A stretch of 64,000 bases of DNA, taken from the NCBI GenBank assembly GCA_019137255.1, contig WPDH01000162.1:1-64000 (forward strand). Direction: 5' to 3'. Below the pieces are notes generated by a model. The model was given only the letters and a program-made list of their open reading frames with translations, was not told the DNA's origin and ran no database searches. Made by a program: the position numbers and the translations under genes. Every line of letters starts with the position of its first letter. Within the stretch, counting starts at the first letter, position 1. This document shows positions 11,521-23,395 of this stretch, piece by piece. The stretch comes from Corinectria fuckeliana. Taxonomy: Eukaryota; Ascomycota; Sordariomycetes; Hypocreales; Nectriaceae.

Positions 11521-12208
11521 ATGGAGAGCCTCCAGCTTTCCCAGGTCCTAGCCGACCTCAGCAACCTCGGCGCCGCAGTATGTTGCCCACGTCACCACCA
11601 CCCAAGCAAGCCTGCTTTTTATCTCGTTCCCCTGACTCACTCGTTCTCTTCGCGCGAATATAGGAGCCCGAAGCCGCTGCTGCCATCGTCAGGGCCAATG
11701 CCCCCGTCATCCAGATCACTCAGCCTCGGTCCGAAGAGCCCACGACCTCCGCATCCACCCCCACCTCCAACTCCCACCAGCGTCGCCCCTCGGGTCTCCA
11801 GCGTGCCTGGTCATCCGAAGGCAAGTTCGACAAGTTTGGTCGCCGTATCCTCATCAACTCCCCTAGCTCCCGCTCCGGATCGGCTGCCAACTCCGTCCCG
11901 GGAACCCCGCGACGTGGAGACTCCGACGTAAGTTGAGCACACACTTTGAAATAGCTGGCCCTAGACACGGGCGCTGACCATGTACGACACAGTTCGAAGA
12001 TGATGCCGACCGAGCCTCTACCCTCATAGCCCTCTACGACATTCGATCCAAGCTCAAGCAGCAGGACAACAGCAGTCTCATCAAGGCCCGAGAGAAGATC
12101 AACGCCATTGCCGCCAAGCAGCAAGCACACCAAGCCGCCGAGCGCAACTCAAAGGCCGCCGACCAGCTCCGTCGCAACCGCTACTCCTTCCCCAAGCCAG
12201 GCCTCTAA
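11521..12208 (+). CDS. Small three-exon protein, conserved-looking, unknown function
   Basis: The model has exons 11521-11577, 11664-11927 and 11993-12208. Introns use GTATGT..TAG and GTAAGT..CAG, and all junctions keep frame, giving 178 residues. The start ATG follows a pyrimidine-rich leader ending in AAAA. Residues about 1-30 are an amphipathic helix-like Leu/Ala segment. Residues 40-107 are Ser/Thr/Pro-rich with KFDKFGRRILI in the middle. Residues 108-178 form a helical, Lys/Gln/Ala-rich segment containing ALYDIRSKLKQQDN and KAREKINAIAAKQQ. There is no signal peptide or membrane helix. The organisation (disordered middle, helical charged tail) is that of a small adaptor or nucleic-acid-associated protein, but I cannot name a family. 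Splice signals and codon use make a real gene likely. Confidence 0.8.
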
Positions 12209-13829
12209 ACCCACCACACACTACTACGCGAAAGACGAACCATAACACCGCACAAAAAGCAATACACGATTGACGACCGACTTATACAAGTCATGAATAC
12301 CAGAGGGAGTTTGGGAAGGCGCTTGTTACTTATTTTGTCAATGGCGGCGTTCCCGGGAAGGAAAAGCGAACACGTATCGGCGGCGACTTACAAATTACTA
12401 CGTATGACGTACACGTGTAATTGAAGGATTCCAGGATGAAGCAAGGGGTATTGGTAACGTAGGTCGGCGCGCCTTGAGTCACCAGTACAGGATTACTTTC
12501 CTTTTTTCACAAGGTGGGACCGGAGTTGAGCCTCTTATACATGAATTGGAACGGCGGTTCCCTTTGACAGGCTTGAAGGCGATATCAGCAAGTGCTAGGC
12601 GGGGGAGGAGACTGAGGGATGATGATTGACCCTCGCACCCAGTTCCTAGACATTTGGTGTCGTCTTCCTTGAAGCGAAACGTGCTCTTCTGTACAACTTG
12701 TTAATTGACCCTAATGTTTTTCATGATGCACCGAGTTTCTTTACGCCGGCCCGATTTAAGTGTATCAGGTAGTCTACACGGTGGTTACGCGGCAGAACTA
12801 GATAAAAACCTACATACTTAGATGGCGAAGAGTGATGGAAAGGCGGGGTGATGCCGGATTGGGGCATAGGTGACAGATGCTCACTTAATGTCCATCAGAT
12901 TAATAAATTGATGGCAGTGGGCACAGGCAGAATGGCCGTTCTAGAATCCTGCATGCACTGTAGCCATGTGCCCCGTCATTCTGGGGTCGGGCCATTGAGT
13001 CCCGGTTGTCGACTTGTCCGTTGACCCTGATGACGACATTACGGAGCACAAGCCCGATACTTGACTGGGGGTTCTTAAGCGAATCAGGGGACGGTGAGAC
13101 TATCCGTCGACCAGAGATTTAGATACACTAATAAACTACCTGACTTGCACTTCTTCAATTAATCCCAAATCTGTGAGTCGTGTTATTCGAGTCGTGTTAT
13201 TCGAGTCGTGTTATTCGAGTCGTGCTGTACCGTATCTAAACGCACTCTTCTTGCCCTTCTTACCATGGTTGACATTCGCTTCAACACAGTCCTGCTAATG
13301 CCCTAACTGCTCTGCTATTATTGATAGCAAGACTATGTATGTTTAAAGAGAATAGGTAAGAGTGACAGGTGATATAGCTACGTGATATATAGCGTGAATA
13401 GCATTACTCATTCATAACTAAAGTTCCTCTCTAAGACCTTAGTAGTCGCTCGTAACAATCGTCCATCTTTTCAACAGAAACACCCTTAAGGTATGGCACC
13501 TGGAAGGCGGGCTGATGACGAGTTGACCGTCCAAAGCCGTACCCTCCGTACACTTTCGGTATCTTCGTTACTATTAGAGCATATACCTCGTCTTTCTCAT
13601 TGAGCATCCAGTTTGCGATAGAAGCCCAAGGTCAGGTCAGCATTCGTCCCACACGAGCTCTTGGCCCAGGCTTGCTTTGTTCTTTCAGTAAGCCACGAAC
13701 ATGTCCGTACCATAAACCACATACATAGCAATGTGTCAGCGCCGTTGTTCGAAGCCCGTCTATCCTGTCTTGGTCCAGAAGTGCTCGGTCAAACTCCTTG
13801 GCTACGCCTCCTCATTGTCTCTATCAGTG
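12209..13829. other. Intergenic, no gene seen
   Basis: This is the 3' flank of the small three-exon gene and the approach to the HET pseudogene. Frames are short and lack motifs. It contains the 14-bp tandem repeat at 13175-13224. Confidence 0.6.
13175..13224. repeat. 14-bp tandem repeat, about 3.6 copies
   Basis: Three perfect copies of GAGTCGTGTTATTC are followed by an 8-base partial copy. Perfect identity implies recent expansion. No coding frame uses it. Confidence 0.85.
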
Positions 13830-14605
13830 ATGTGATTGCTACGGATAGACGTAGGCAGGCCTCGCTAGCACTGCAGGAAACCTCCTGAAGGAGACAAAGC
13901 AAGAAGTCGTTGACTGAGCATCCATTCCTGATATACCTAGCTCCTCGTAAGCAATGCGCCTTGAGCGATATGCGCCTTGTATTCCCTTGCCAATGTTGTC
14001 GGCCCAACTCTTTGGACATTGAGGGAACCCTGCTGCTCGCCATCCGAGCCGCGATATGGGAGACGCGCCACGCGTGGAATGGCACTCGGGTCTATGGGCA
14101 TAAAGACTCCACCATTGTCGAACGTCTTGGCCGCAGAGATGGTGTAGTGATAGTAGTCGTCCATATTGACAGACTTTCGCTTCCAGTCGGCAGCATCATC
14201 CTGCACAACAAAGAGTGAGTCAATCGAGACGCACCTCCCACCGAGTCTAGCTGTCAGGATGTCTGCTTCCCAGAACAATGGAGAAGAGTCCATCTTCAGG
14301 GACAATGCTCCCCGTAAGGAGGCTTCGCACATAAGCGCAAAACTCTCGGCGATATATTTGTGATACTGTCTGTCGTCGTTGTGCTGAACGAGTACTAGGC
14401 AAGGGGGGATTATGGTGCTCACAGTTACCCAGCGTTTTCGTATACGGGAGCGGGTCCTACGCCATGGCCAAAACTTACGTTGACCGTTGCACCTAGTAAT
14501 TACGTACGCAGAAATGGAATACGTGTTTAAAAAGACGAAGCAGCAGTCCTCATCTCTCGGAGTATATTTACAGGCTCTGCTGCCTAGGTGTTGCCTACCC
14601 GTCAT
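13830..14605 (-). pseudogene. HET-domain (heterokaryon incompatibility) pseudogene
   Basis: A minus-strand frame encodes the diagnostic core of the HET domain: CVSIDSLFVVQDDAADW followed by NMDDYYHYTISAAKT (about 14115-14235). The family pattern is RYLWIDSLCIIQDD..DW and M..IY..A.LTIAA. The frame then runs through a degenerate linker to AREYKAHIAQGALLTR and meets TAG, after which VYQEWMLSQRLL continues in the same frame. HET proteins have TRAWVYQERLLS here, so the TAG replaces the invariant Trp (TGG). A second TAG follows about 20 codons later. The N-terminal part of the domain (ALSYCWG) is not found. Intact HET proteins trigger self/non-self recognition cell death. This copy is inactive as read. 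Confidence 0.75.
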
Positions 14606-15847
14606 TGGGTCCTCCCTGTTTGCCCCATTACCTCAATCGTTCTGGTACGAATCGAGTTCTGCTCGACAGTAGGTTGCTTGGATTTTTGCAACCAACATCA
14701 ACTCATTGACTTTGCGAGTGCTACTTACTGCTTTCGCCACTGGCATAGGTTGGTACCTAGCTGCGCTACGTTGTGTCGTACACTGAGCTTTTAAGCTCTG
14801 AGTAGTAGCCCTTGCTTACCGCCTATCGTGAAGACTCAAGCGCAGGGCCCAATGAGATAACATATAACAAACTTTGAATTCAAATCCCTACCATGTGTCT
14901 TTCTCTCATCAAATCCTTCAAGCGACCCTGTAATTACTATTCTGCTCAGCCTCCGCAGCGTCGTCGCTTTTCTCCACATAAATTCGATAGCGCTGCCCAG
15001 CTTCGCCTGGTGCTTTTGTGGGGGAAGGATAACTTAAATGATAGATCCGGGAGAACTTCCAGGCGGCCCACTCCCGGGCATAGCCACGATGTGTACCACG
15101 TAGTGTGGAATCAAGTGATGCACTGCCGAGAACTACTCGTACATGCCATCCAGTAGGGAGACTTGGGAAGGCCTGGGGTGCTTGGGAGTGGGAAGACATC
15201 AAAGAGGCTCGGCCACGCGAGCCCGGATCAGGTCATGCTTAGGTGCTCGTGGTGAATCACCTGCCGCTACACCGACGGAGGTACTTCGTGCTCGCCAAGG
15301 TTTCCTTCCGACTGGAGGTACCGCTCTGCAAGCTTCCACTTGGGCGCTGTCTGCCGGACCGTCTTGGCTACAGTACGTCTTGGCCCAAGTCACCGGGCTG
15401 CCTCCGCCTCCATCTTCCGGTCCGTCAGTGCTAACAGTGGCTGATTCATGCCTACATTTGTATCAAGTACGAACACTTGTCGCTTCTGTTTTCCTCTCTC
15501 CTACATACTTACACACACACCCACACACACACACACACACACGCATTCATCTCAGACATTCAGCAGCCAAGTTTGTCAGGCCCACGTCATTTTACTTTTT
15601 TAGGCTTGCCACAAGTTGGCCAACGCCAAGACCAGTGCAGAGATACCTGGTACTTAGCCCGTCATCGAGTCCTTAGCTTGGGCGCAACCTCGCACTCTCA
15701 CCAAGAGGCGTGACTGAAGTCCTTTCGAGCGCGCGGAAAGGGTCTTGGCTGGATTTTCCCTCCACCATCATCTTCGAAAACATTCGACAAAATCAATCCC
15801 GACCATCAACAGACCTTCACCGCGCCTTCGCCTACCGAGAACCAAGT
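14606..15847. other. Intergenic, ambiguous coding traces
   Basis: A minus-strand frame at 14918-15202 has somewhat protein-like composition (EWAAWKFSRIYHL near 15035-15080) but no recognisable motif or splice structure. It may be another worn gene fragment. The microsatellite at 15511-15542 and the 5' leader of the RCR gene lie at the right end. Confidence 0.5.
15511..15542. repeat. (AC)n microsatellite
   Basis: About 16 AC dinucleotides are interrupted by one CC. Confidence 0.95.
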
Positions 15848-16467
15848 ATGGCGCCCGTAGTGGATATCTTCCCGCGCTACTATTGTTCCTCTGGCTACAG
15901 CTACAACGGCAATGGCAGATGCTATCGCAATAAGTGGTCTAGCTGGGGACGTTGGCTGGTTCTTGCCCTCGCTATCGGTCTCTTCGTCCTTGTCCTGCTG
16001 TCTTGCTTGTGAGTATTGAATCCCTGGGCGACCCCGCCTCGATTGCATTATATACGCGACACAAGCACTAACGATATATGCGCAGAACTGTTTCCCGCCG
16101 CCGTCGCCGTCGCGGCGTGCAGCCCATGTACGGCACAGGCTGGATGGCCGGAGGAGGTCCGCAGAAATGGGGAAACAACAACGGTCAACAGATGCACGAC
16201 TACAATCAGCAGGCCTACAATCCAAACCAACAGGGCGGCGAGTTCCAGCAGCAACCGGCCTACGGAGGCTACCCTCCAGCCCCTCCCCCGCCAGCATACG
16301 GGCAGCAGCAACAGCCTCAGTACACGGGCACGACCTTTAACACCAACGACGGCTACTACGGCAACCAGCAAAACCAGCCGCAGCACTCTGGGGTGCAGCC
16401 GCCGCAGGGCACGTATCAGCGCGAGGAGGTGTATTCGCCACCTACGGGACCACCCCCGGGCAAGTAA
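15848..16467 (+). CDS. RCR-domain membrane protein (Congo red resistance / chitin regulation family)
   Basis: The model has exons 15848-16008 and 16086-16467 joined by a 77-bp GTGAGT..CAG intron, giving 180 residues. Residues 1-35 form a short Tyr/Cys-containing lumenal segment. Residues 36-54 are a single transmembrane helix, followed at 58-63 by six consecutive arginines. The rest is a cytosolic Gln/Asn/Pro/Tyr-rich tail. This layout matches the fungal RCR family (yeast Rcr1/Rcr2), single-pass proteins of the ER and endosomal system that influence chitin deposition and plasma-membrane protein sorting. A PPAY motif at 122-125 fits the PPxY motifs by which Rcr1 contacts the Rsp5/Nedd4 ubiquitin ligase. 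Its length is usual for the family. The start has an in-context A at -3. Confidence 0.85.
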
Positions 16468-18674
16468 ATGGCTGATCCCACGAGGTTGAAGGGGAGAGGG
16501 TGGTGATGAGATGCTCGTGAAGATGGCTTCTCCGAATGAGGCGTAATAGCCGACGACTGAACGTGGCAGGGCTGGACACCATGGAGAAATGTGTTAATTA
16601 TTCTCCGATGGACTAGACGATGATGACAACGGCAGTCGCGCTTCACAAGCCGCGAATGGCCAAAGTGCTCAAGTGGCTTGCAAAGGCGCGGCAGATATCT
16701 TCATGTATATCAATATTAAGATGCAGTTCAATGCTTATAGCACAATACTAAAAAAATGTATCAGTCTCAATACTTTGCGCGCTGGAAATTGAAGGTCATG
16801 GAACGAGACGCGGCTGGTGCGCCACGCCGCCGGTCACAACAAAAACCCGCAATAGCATCAGTGACCAGCAGAGTGTGCAGCCACCGATACGTTCGCGTGG
16901 TTTGCTTAGCAGCCAAAGTAGCCTCATTCTCGAAGTACGTAGCTTGAACGGCCACCAGCCACTGTCGGCACGGCACGAGGCCCTCACCAACGAGTGTTGA
17001 TACGTCTCCGCTGGGCCTTGGCAAGCGTAAAAGAAGCCATCGCATGCGTGATTAGTACGTGCTGCAACTTGTGCACTCATAATCTTGTCTGCCACGAGGG
17101 TTCCTTACTATGTAGCTTGTCGCAGCAGGCAAGGGAATGCCAGGCTAGGGAGTAGGCCTAAGTAAGTAGGGAACGGCGGATAAGATCATCCGGCAATCGG
17201 GACGGACGACCCTGTTCATTTCGCAATCACTCCTCAGACATGCATGCGTATGTACTAATAGCCCCTGGCTTGCTTCGCCTCTTTAGAACGGTGTCACGAC
17301 GCACAATGCAGAAAAGTGAAAAGCGCCTCCAGTTCGAGGGGCTCAAGACCTCTCATCCCAATTTCCCCAGACGTGCTAGATGTGCATGAGTTTGCAGATC
17401 GTGACGCTGGCCGAGCGGGTTGGGTTGGGTTCGTCCAATACGGATGGGACTTGCGACGGATCATGGATCATGGATCATAGGATAGGTCACGGATCCCCAA
17501 ATGGGGTTTCGCGGGCGTCGAGACTTTTCCTGACCCCTTGCTTCTTGTTCCTCTCCCTCTTTTCACTTGTCTCGCGACATTATCTATCTAATTAAGTTAT
17601 TGGTGTCACGTCACTGCTCCGCCATTGACGTTCCGCTCCCTTGCGTCTGGTCACTCTGGTGGCGCTCAAATTACCAGCTAGCTAGCCCTTCTTTCTTTTC
17701 CTGGATTCTTTTCCCGAGTATTCGTACGTACTAGGCCTACGTAGTTTGGTTTTCGTACTTGGGTTGCTGTAGTTGAACGCGACCCTAGCTTGCTAATTAT
17801 TTCCTTCCAAGCCCCGAGTTGCATTTTCCATCCTCTGTGACTCGACTCGGCTCTTCGAACTCGATCATCAACCTAGGTAGTGACGGGTCCATACTTCGTT
17901 AGGTCCCAGCCCACTGCAGGACTGCCAGGCCAGCCTCCGGTTGCACTGTTTCAGCACTACCGATAGGGGTTAGTTGGTTGGGTGCCCACTAGTCCAAGCC
18001 CTGAAGCGACCTTAGCTCCAGGCCGATCCAACGCGGCCGCCCCTGGACCCCAGGTACCCCTTCAGCGCCATTGGTGGCGGCTGTCCCTCATCATGCAGCC
18101 AACCTTTCGTGTTCCCTTTCCACTACGCTCTCACGCTCTCTTTCGTCTCTCACCAACTTAAGCCATTCAACATCCAAGAGGGCGAAGTTCGCACGCCGTC
18201 ACGACACGGCCACCGCCTCTACGGTGCTTTCTCTCATTAAACCTCACCACAGTCGCTGCTGGCACGAGCTTTGCTTCTCTCCTTCTTTTGCTCGGCTCTA
18301 CGCTGTCTATCGCTTAAACTCCTTCATTCAATCCACCACGCCAACGACACAACGTCTCCGTCACACCACGGACCACTGCCACCTCTCTTTCAGGACGCTT
18401 TCATGGAATAGATCTTTGCCGCTTCTACCTCCGAATACCGGCGACTCCGGAGAGACTCACTGTCGCCTGTGCGACCACCACCGATACCTACCAGCCGGCT
18501 GGAGCTTGCGACAATAAGATCACAGCCCGCACCTGAAACGAACCCCGTCGAAACACTTTGCGTCACTCACCACAACCCCGAAACTTTGGGCCTATCTAAG
18601 CCTTGTGCTCGGTAATCACCTTTGGACATCGACTGCCTTGATTTTGGACAAATTAGAAGGGAAACGGTGACACG
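16468..18674. other. Intergenic, no gene seen
   Basis: This holds the 3' flank of the RCR gene and a long pyrimidine-rich 5' region of the next gene. A stretch near 18071-18517 is open in one plus frame but is Ser/Thr/His-rich without motifs and reads as 5' leader. A tandem GGATCATGG doublet lies near 17458-17477. Confidence 0.6.
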
Positions 18675-20212
18675 ATGCCTTCAATCGACGTCGCCATGGC
18701 CCGGAGCCTCCGGGGGAGCAACTGGGACATCCTAAAGAATACAGTTGCCAGGAGTATTGCCGCCGAGCTGACGCGCAGGGGCGTCGTTGCGGACGCCGAG
18801 GATAAGGCCTCAGATGTTGCGACGGCCTTCTCAAGCTGGGATAATTGCATGCAAAAAGTCTGGTGCAAGTATGTGCATTGTCAACCGCGGCATCTATTGT
18901 CTCTTTGCTAATTCTCCCCAGATGGCCCGTCATTGCCGTCATTGCCATCGGTGGCCTCATCATCTTGAGCATCGTCTGGTGTGTCATTCGCTGCTGTTGC
19001 TGTGGCCTCTCTTGCTGCTGTGACTGTTGCCAGTGCCTCAAGTGCTGCGGTAACTGCTGCGGCTGCTGCGATCCCCCGGGCAGTCGCAAGCATAAGCATC
19101 TCGACGAGCCCTACGCCCCTACCGATCATGCCTACAGATCAGAGCCTCCCATGCAGCCGCTAGGTCCCCACGCCATCGCCCCCCAAGCATCGGTCTCCCA
19201 GTTTGCTCCCTCGACTTCGCACCTACACAACGAGCCACCACAGTACGCCGAATTCGAGACGGGCAACAAGCGAGGAGGAGATGATTCTCTGCCGGAGATG
19301 CCCAGCTGGGAGGGAGCGGGTTCTAAGAAGATTGCGCTCCAGGAGGAAGTCGAGATGGACGACCTAAAGAAGTCGCCCATCCCGGATCAGCAGAGCGGTT
19401 TCATGAATGGCGCGCCGTCCGCCATGCATCAGGGACGGAGCCCATACGGGCAACCACAGGGTAACAACAGCGGATTCTTCGACCAGAATGCTCAGGCCCC
19501 GGATCATTACTCGCCAATCGACAAGGGCTACGGCTACAACTCTAGCTCTGGCAATGGATACGGCCAGGATCAATCGTATGCCGTAGGCGCCATGGGAGTT
19601 GCAGCCGTGGGACGAAACTCGCCGGCTCAGAACTTGAACGGATATGGACAAGCACCTTCCGAGCTAGAGTCCGGCCCGTCACACAATGAGTATGGAAACA
19701 ACCACGACGGTTACTTGACCGGAGCCCAGGGATACGGTATACGGCAGTCTCCTAGCCCGAGACATACTCCGGCTCCCCAGCTCGACTTCGACGGGTATAA
19801 CCAGATTGCTTCTGCGCAGTCTCCGGTGCACCAAAACGCCTACGGCGAGTACAACCAACCTGCCCGAAGGACCCCAGCCCCGCAGGACGCCTACAACCAG
19901 CCCATCCGAAGAACCCCGGCCCCTCAGGATGCCTACAACCAGCCTGCTCGAAGGACCCCGGCTCCTCAGGACAACTACGGATACGGTCAGCCCGCGTTCA
20001 ACAACAACCAGCGCACGTACTCGCCTGCCCCCGAGCCTCACTATGGCCCCCGACCCGTCCCCCAAAGGCATTACCCCCAGCAGGATCCGCCTCAATCACC
20101 GATTAACAATAATTCTGGGTTTGATTTTAACTCGGGCTACGCACGACCTCAACAATCACAATCACCCGTCCAGGATTCTTATCCGGGGTATAAGCCCTTC
20201 AGCCCTACGTGA
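18675..20212 (+). CDS. Fibroin-3 related membrane protein with dense cysteine cluster
   Basis: The model has exons 18675-18868 and 18922-20212, with a 53-bp GTATGT..CAG intron, giving 494 residues. The short N-terminal region (1-65) is followed by one membrane helix (about 66-87). A cytosol-proximal cluster at 89-114 holds 16 cysteines in 26 residues (CCCCG, CCCDCC, CCGNCCGCC patterns). Such a cluster is expected to be heavily S-palmitoylated or to bind metal. A PPQY motif follows in the proximal tail. The remaining 380 residues are disordered, rich in Gly, Tyr, Gln, Asn, Pro and Ser. About residues 375-418 hold three tandem 14-residue units of the RRTPAPQDAYNQP type. Fungal proteins of this layout carry the label 'fibroin-3 related'. 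Their function is unknown. A low-complexity, possibly phase-separating cell-cortex protein is an inference. Confidence 0.8.
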
Positions 20213-21190
20213 TGAACAGCGGCCCCCAGAATATAGCGACATGTACGACTTGAGATTTTTGTAACCATGTGTTTCACGCATATCTCGTACGGCAGCTTCT
20301 GTTCTACTCATTTGGGAGTCTGGGTTGGGTTTTTTTTTGGGGCGTTTGGATCACGCTAATGTGCACGCGTGCTGGCTGTCTTTTGGATCAACTATTTTTC
20401 TATATTTCTCCCTCTACATCCTAGATACTTTCCTAGATTTTGAGTATCGTGTCGGGTACTTGCAACGGTTGGGCATTGTGTATGATCTATTCGTTTCTTA
20501 TTAGAAAGAGGGACTAGATTGTCTCACTTCAGCGTCATTTCCAACGGTCTGTTCATGGTCATGAGATGCAGGGATCGAATGACACCGAGACTCTGGTAGC
20601 TTGGTGAAAGGGAGGTTCCTCAACATGTGCTTGAAGAAAAGATGGTGGGGACTGGACATCCGGGAATCGTGGGTTATGAGTACGGATTGATGCTCCGCTA
20701 TCAACATCGGCCATATTCAAAAAGAGACTGAGCTTGACAGCGTTCAAGATACCGTCGTGCATGCTCTGGGCATAATTACTATGTACAAGTCTATCCTATC
20801 TATGAATAGACCCTCGTCTACGAACTAAGGTTGGGAGGAGCACGTGAAAACCCTCGCTCCGGAGGAACTTCGTCATGAAAGTGGGACAGTTACGCAGCCG
20901 GTGACGACGCATTTACATGGCATGTCAAGTAGCCCGAGTCCGAGCCTTGTATAAACGCTTTGGGATTCCCTCGCACCTTGAAAAAAAAAAAAAAGTACCC
21001 TCTCAAACGCCCAGGCCTGCCAAACGTACCAAGAACCGCCGGAGCCCGCATATGGTATAATCCTCCCAAGTCTTTGTGTTTTATACCAACAACCAACGCA
21101 AGCAAGTAAGCAAGCAACAACTGAAAGACAATTTGCAGCGCAGAAGAATTTAGACAACGACCGTGGCAGCAAAGGAAGCGGTTGCTCCTT
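20213..21190. other. Intergenic between convergent genes
   Basis: This is the space between the plus-strand fibroin-3 related gene and the minus-strand STIMATE-type gene, so both 3' ends and terminators should lie here. T-rich runs occur at 20332-20340 and 20392-20403, and an A run at 20981-20994. No gene is seen. Confidence 0.6.
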
Positions 21191-22402
21191 CTACTCCTTG
21201 GGGAACAGCTCCGGCGGAACAATCTTGCCTTGAGCATCGCGGGCGCTTGAGCCGCTGCCAATGATGGTACGGTCGTCGTCGCCATCCAGGTCAGGGTCGT
21301 ACTCGACGGAGTCCTTGCTTTGAGGTCGAGGTGGTAGCTTCGCGGCGGTCTCCTCGTCGCTCTCGGTCTCGGTGTCGGCATCGACGAGTCGGACTCTAGA
21401 CGTCTCGTCCTCGCTGTCGTCGTATCTACGGGGGCCATCATCGGGGTCTTCCGAATCCAGGGGCTCATGGTCGTGGTCGGCGTCCTGCTTCTTGATGAAG
21501 GAGTCGATGATGTAGTACTGCAGGCCGTTCATGATGAGGGGGAATATCATCATGACAAAGGCAATCTGGAGCCTTTCATTGCCCTCTGTCCATCCAAGAG
21601 CCCAGTCGCCGACCTTGGAGATCCACGGCATCATGAGGAAGATGATGAGCACGCAGATCTTCATGCCGAAGAGGCCGCAGAAGTAAATCACGGACTGCTT
21701 GAGCCACCACCAGGCGTTGGGTGGGTGGCCGTAGTTGCCCGACTGGACGGATTCGGGAGGTTGGCCGAGAGGTGTGAAGCGGACGAGGCCAGTCATGATG
21801 CGCAGGAGAATGATGAGGATGGGGATACCGAGGGTGGTCTAGACGGTAAGGTGTTAGTCTGGATGCCTTTGGAATGTTTGGGGGAGAGAGAGAGAGAGGC
21901 AAGTTGAGCTTACATCGATACCAAGGTTGAGGAGGTAGAAGGAGCAAGGGTTGGGAGTGTAATCGTCGTCAGATCGCGCTGTCATCCTGGCAGGCGGACC
22001 GACCTGGACATTGAAGCGACCGCTGGTCAACATGGACATGAAAATGTTGGCGATGTGCACGAGCACGGAACCAAAGACCTGCTTGGAGACATCGAAGAAC
22101 CAGATCTTGAGGGGCCGTTGGGGCCGCTCGCGCCAGCGCTTGTAGACGAGGGACAGCAGAGCCAAGCCGCCGAGCGCGCCCTGAACGATGAGGGCGAAGG
22201 AGCCGAGCAATGAGCAGTCGCCGGGTTTATCGTCGTAGATGGACTGGGAGGGCGATGTGGCGGTGGCCTTTGCAGCCGCGGAGGTAACGACTGAGGAGGC
22301 GATGCTGAGGGCGACTGTGGGAGGAGCTTCGAGGAGAAGCATCACCGAGGAGGCATGATCGATGGCTGCGGTGACGGTCGCGAGACCTGCCGGGGGGAGC
22401 AT
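21191..22402 (-). CDS. STIMATE/TMEM110-type multispanning membrane protein
   Basis: The model on the minus strand has exons 22402-21914 and 21838-21191 with a GTAAGC..TAG intron, giving 378 residues. Hallmarks of the family (yeast YPL162C, human TMEM110/STIMATE) are present: CSLLGSFALIVQGALGG at about 63-79, the LVYKRWRERPQRP loop and IWFFDVSKQ at 100-108, HIANIF at 116-121, then NPCSFYLLNLGIDTTLG across the splice junction and further hydrophobic helices. The C-terminal 90 residues are acidic and Ser/Asp/Glu-rich, so probably cytosolic. Human STIMATE promotes ER-plasma-membrane contact and calcium entry; the yeast homologue is vacuolar. In this fungus a vacuole or ER-contact role is inferred. 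Two nearby in-frame ATGs leave the exact start slightly open. Confidence 0.88.
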
Positions 22403-23395
22403 AGAGGAGAGAAGCGGCGGAAACGCGGGGTCTCCTGCAGCTTTGTCGTGGGGAGATGGAGGAGCGACGATCGATAGATAGCGAGGGAGGTGGGGAGAGG
22501 AAGAGAGAGGAGAGACAAAGAGATAGAAGTGGTGGCGTTGGTTATGGCCGTCTCGGTGTCGGGGGCGTGATGTTTCAGAACGGAAAGATCGCCGTCGCCG
22601 CGACAGAGTGAGTGAGCAAGGTCCCGGAGGACAGAGCGTGGGAAACGTAGTTCAAGAAGAAGAAGATGGAAGAAGAAGAAGAAGAAGGACGAAGTTATAT
22701 TGCAACATGCAAAGAGAAACAAGATATGCCCTCTGAGTCGGGGGAAGAGAGAAAGGATGGACGACTAATGACGGCCAGGTTGTTGGCTAAGGTAGGCCTA
22801 CCGACCTTACTGGCGCCTGGAGAGAGCCCGGCGAAGTGTGGCTGATGGGCATCACCAGGCCCATCTCTGTCTCTCTCGCTTCCCGCACCATAGACTTACT
22901 AGTCCTACAACGTAGCATGAAGGACGCCTTCGGTGTTAGCCTGGACAGACGGACCTATCGCTCCCATCGTCGGTGTGTAACTACACCAGAGTCAGGTAAG
23001 CCTGGGTAAGGTAGGTAGGTGGTCATCCAGGCAACTCACGCAGACTAGGCTCATGCAATGCGGGCGGCTAACTGCGGAGCGGAGTGATGCCTCAGCCACG
23101 ATGCATTTTTCAAGCCACAGCCATCAAAGAGTCTCGTGGTAATCGATGTGAGACAGGGGTTAGCCCACTTCGGCCCAACATAGCTCCGTTCTCCGGACCA
23201 GTCCACCCGACCTAGTACTTACTTACCCTCGGTAGCGGTACGTACCTCGCACTGAGCAGCCTCACAACCAAGGCCAACCCAATCATAGCAGCACCACCAA
23301 AAAAAGTCGAAGCCATCCCGCATCGTCGCGATACGAACGTATTTGACGACCGAATTCTCCCCTCCCTCCCCCTCTCCCTCTCCACACAGCCCGCC
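22403..23395. other. Divergent promoter region
   Basis: This lies between the minus-strand STIMATE-type gene and the plus-strand ribosomal-protein gene, so it should hold both promoters. A GAA-rich tract at 22653-22689 lies in the leader of the former. Pyrimidine tracts (CCTCCCTCCCCCTC) lie just before 23396. No gene is seen. Confidence 0.6.

Noticed and set aside
14918..15202. Minus-strand frame as the missing N-terminal part of the HET gene
   Set aside because: No HET N-terminal motif (ALSYCWG) and no splice path to 14605 was found.
15477..15713. ORF with Thr-His repeats
   Set aside because: It is simply the (AC)n microsatellite read as codons.
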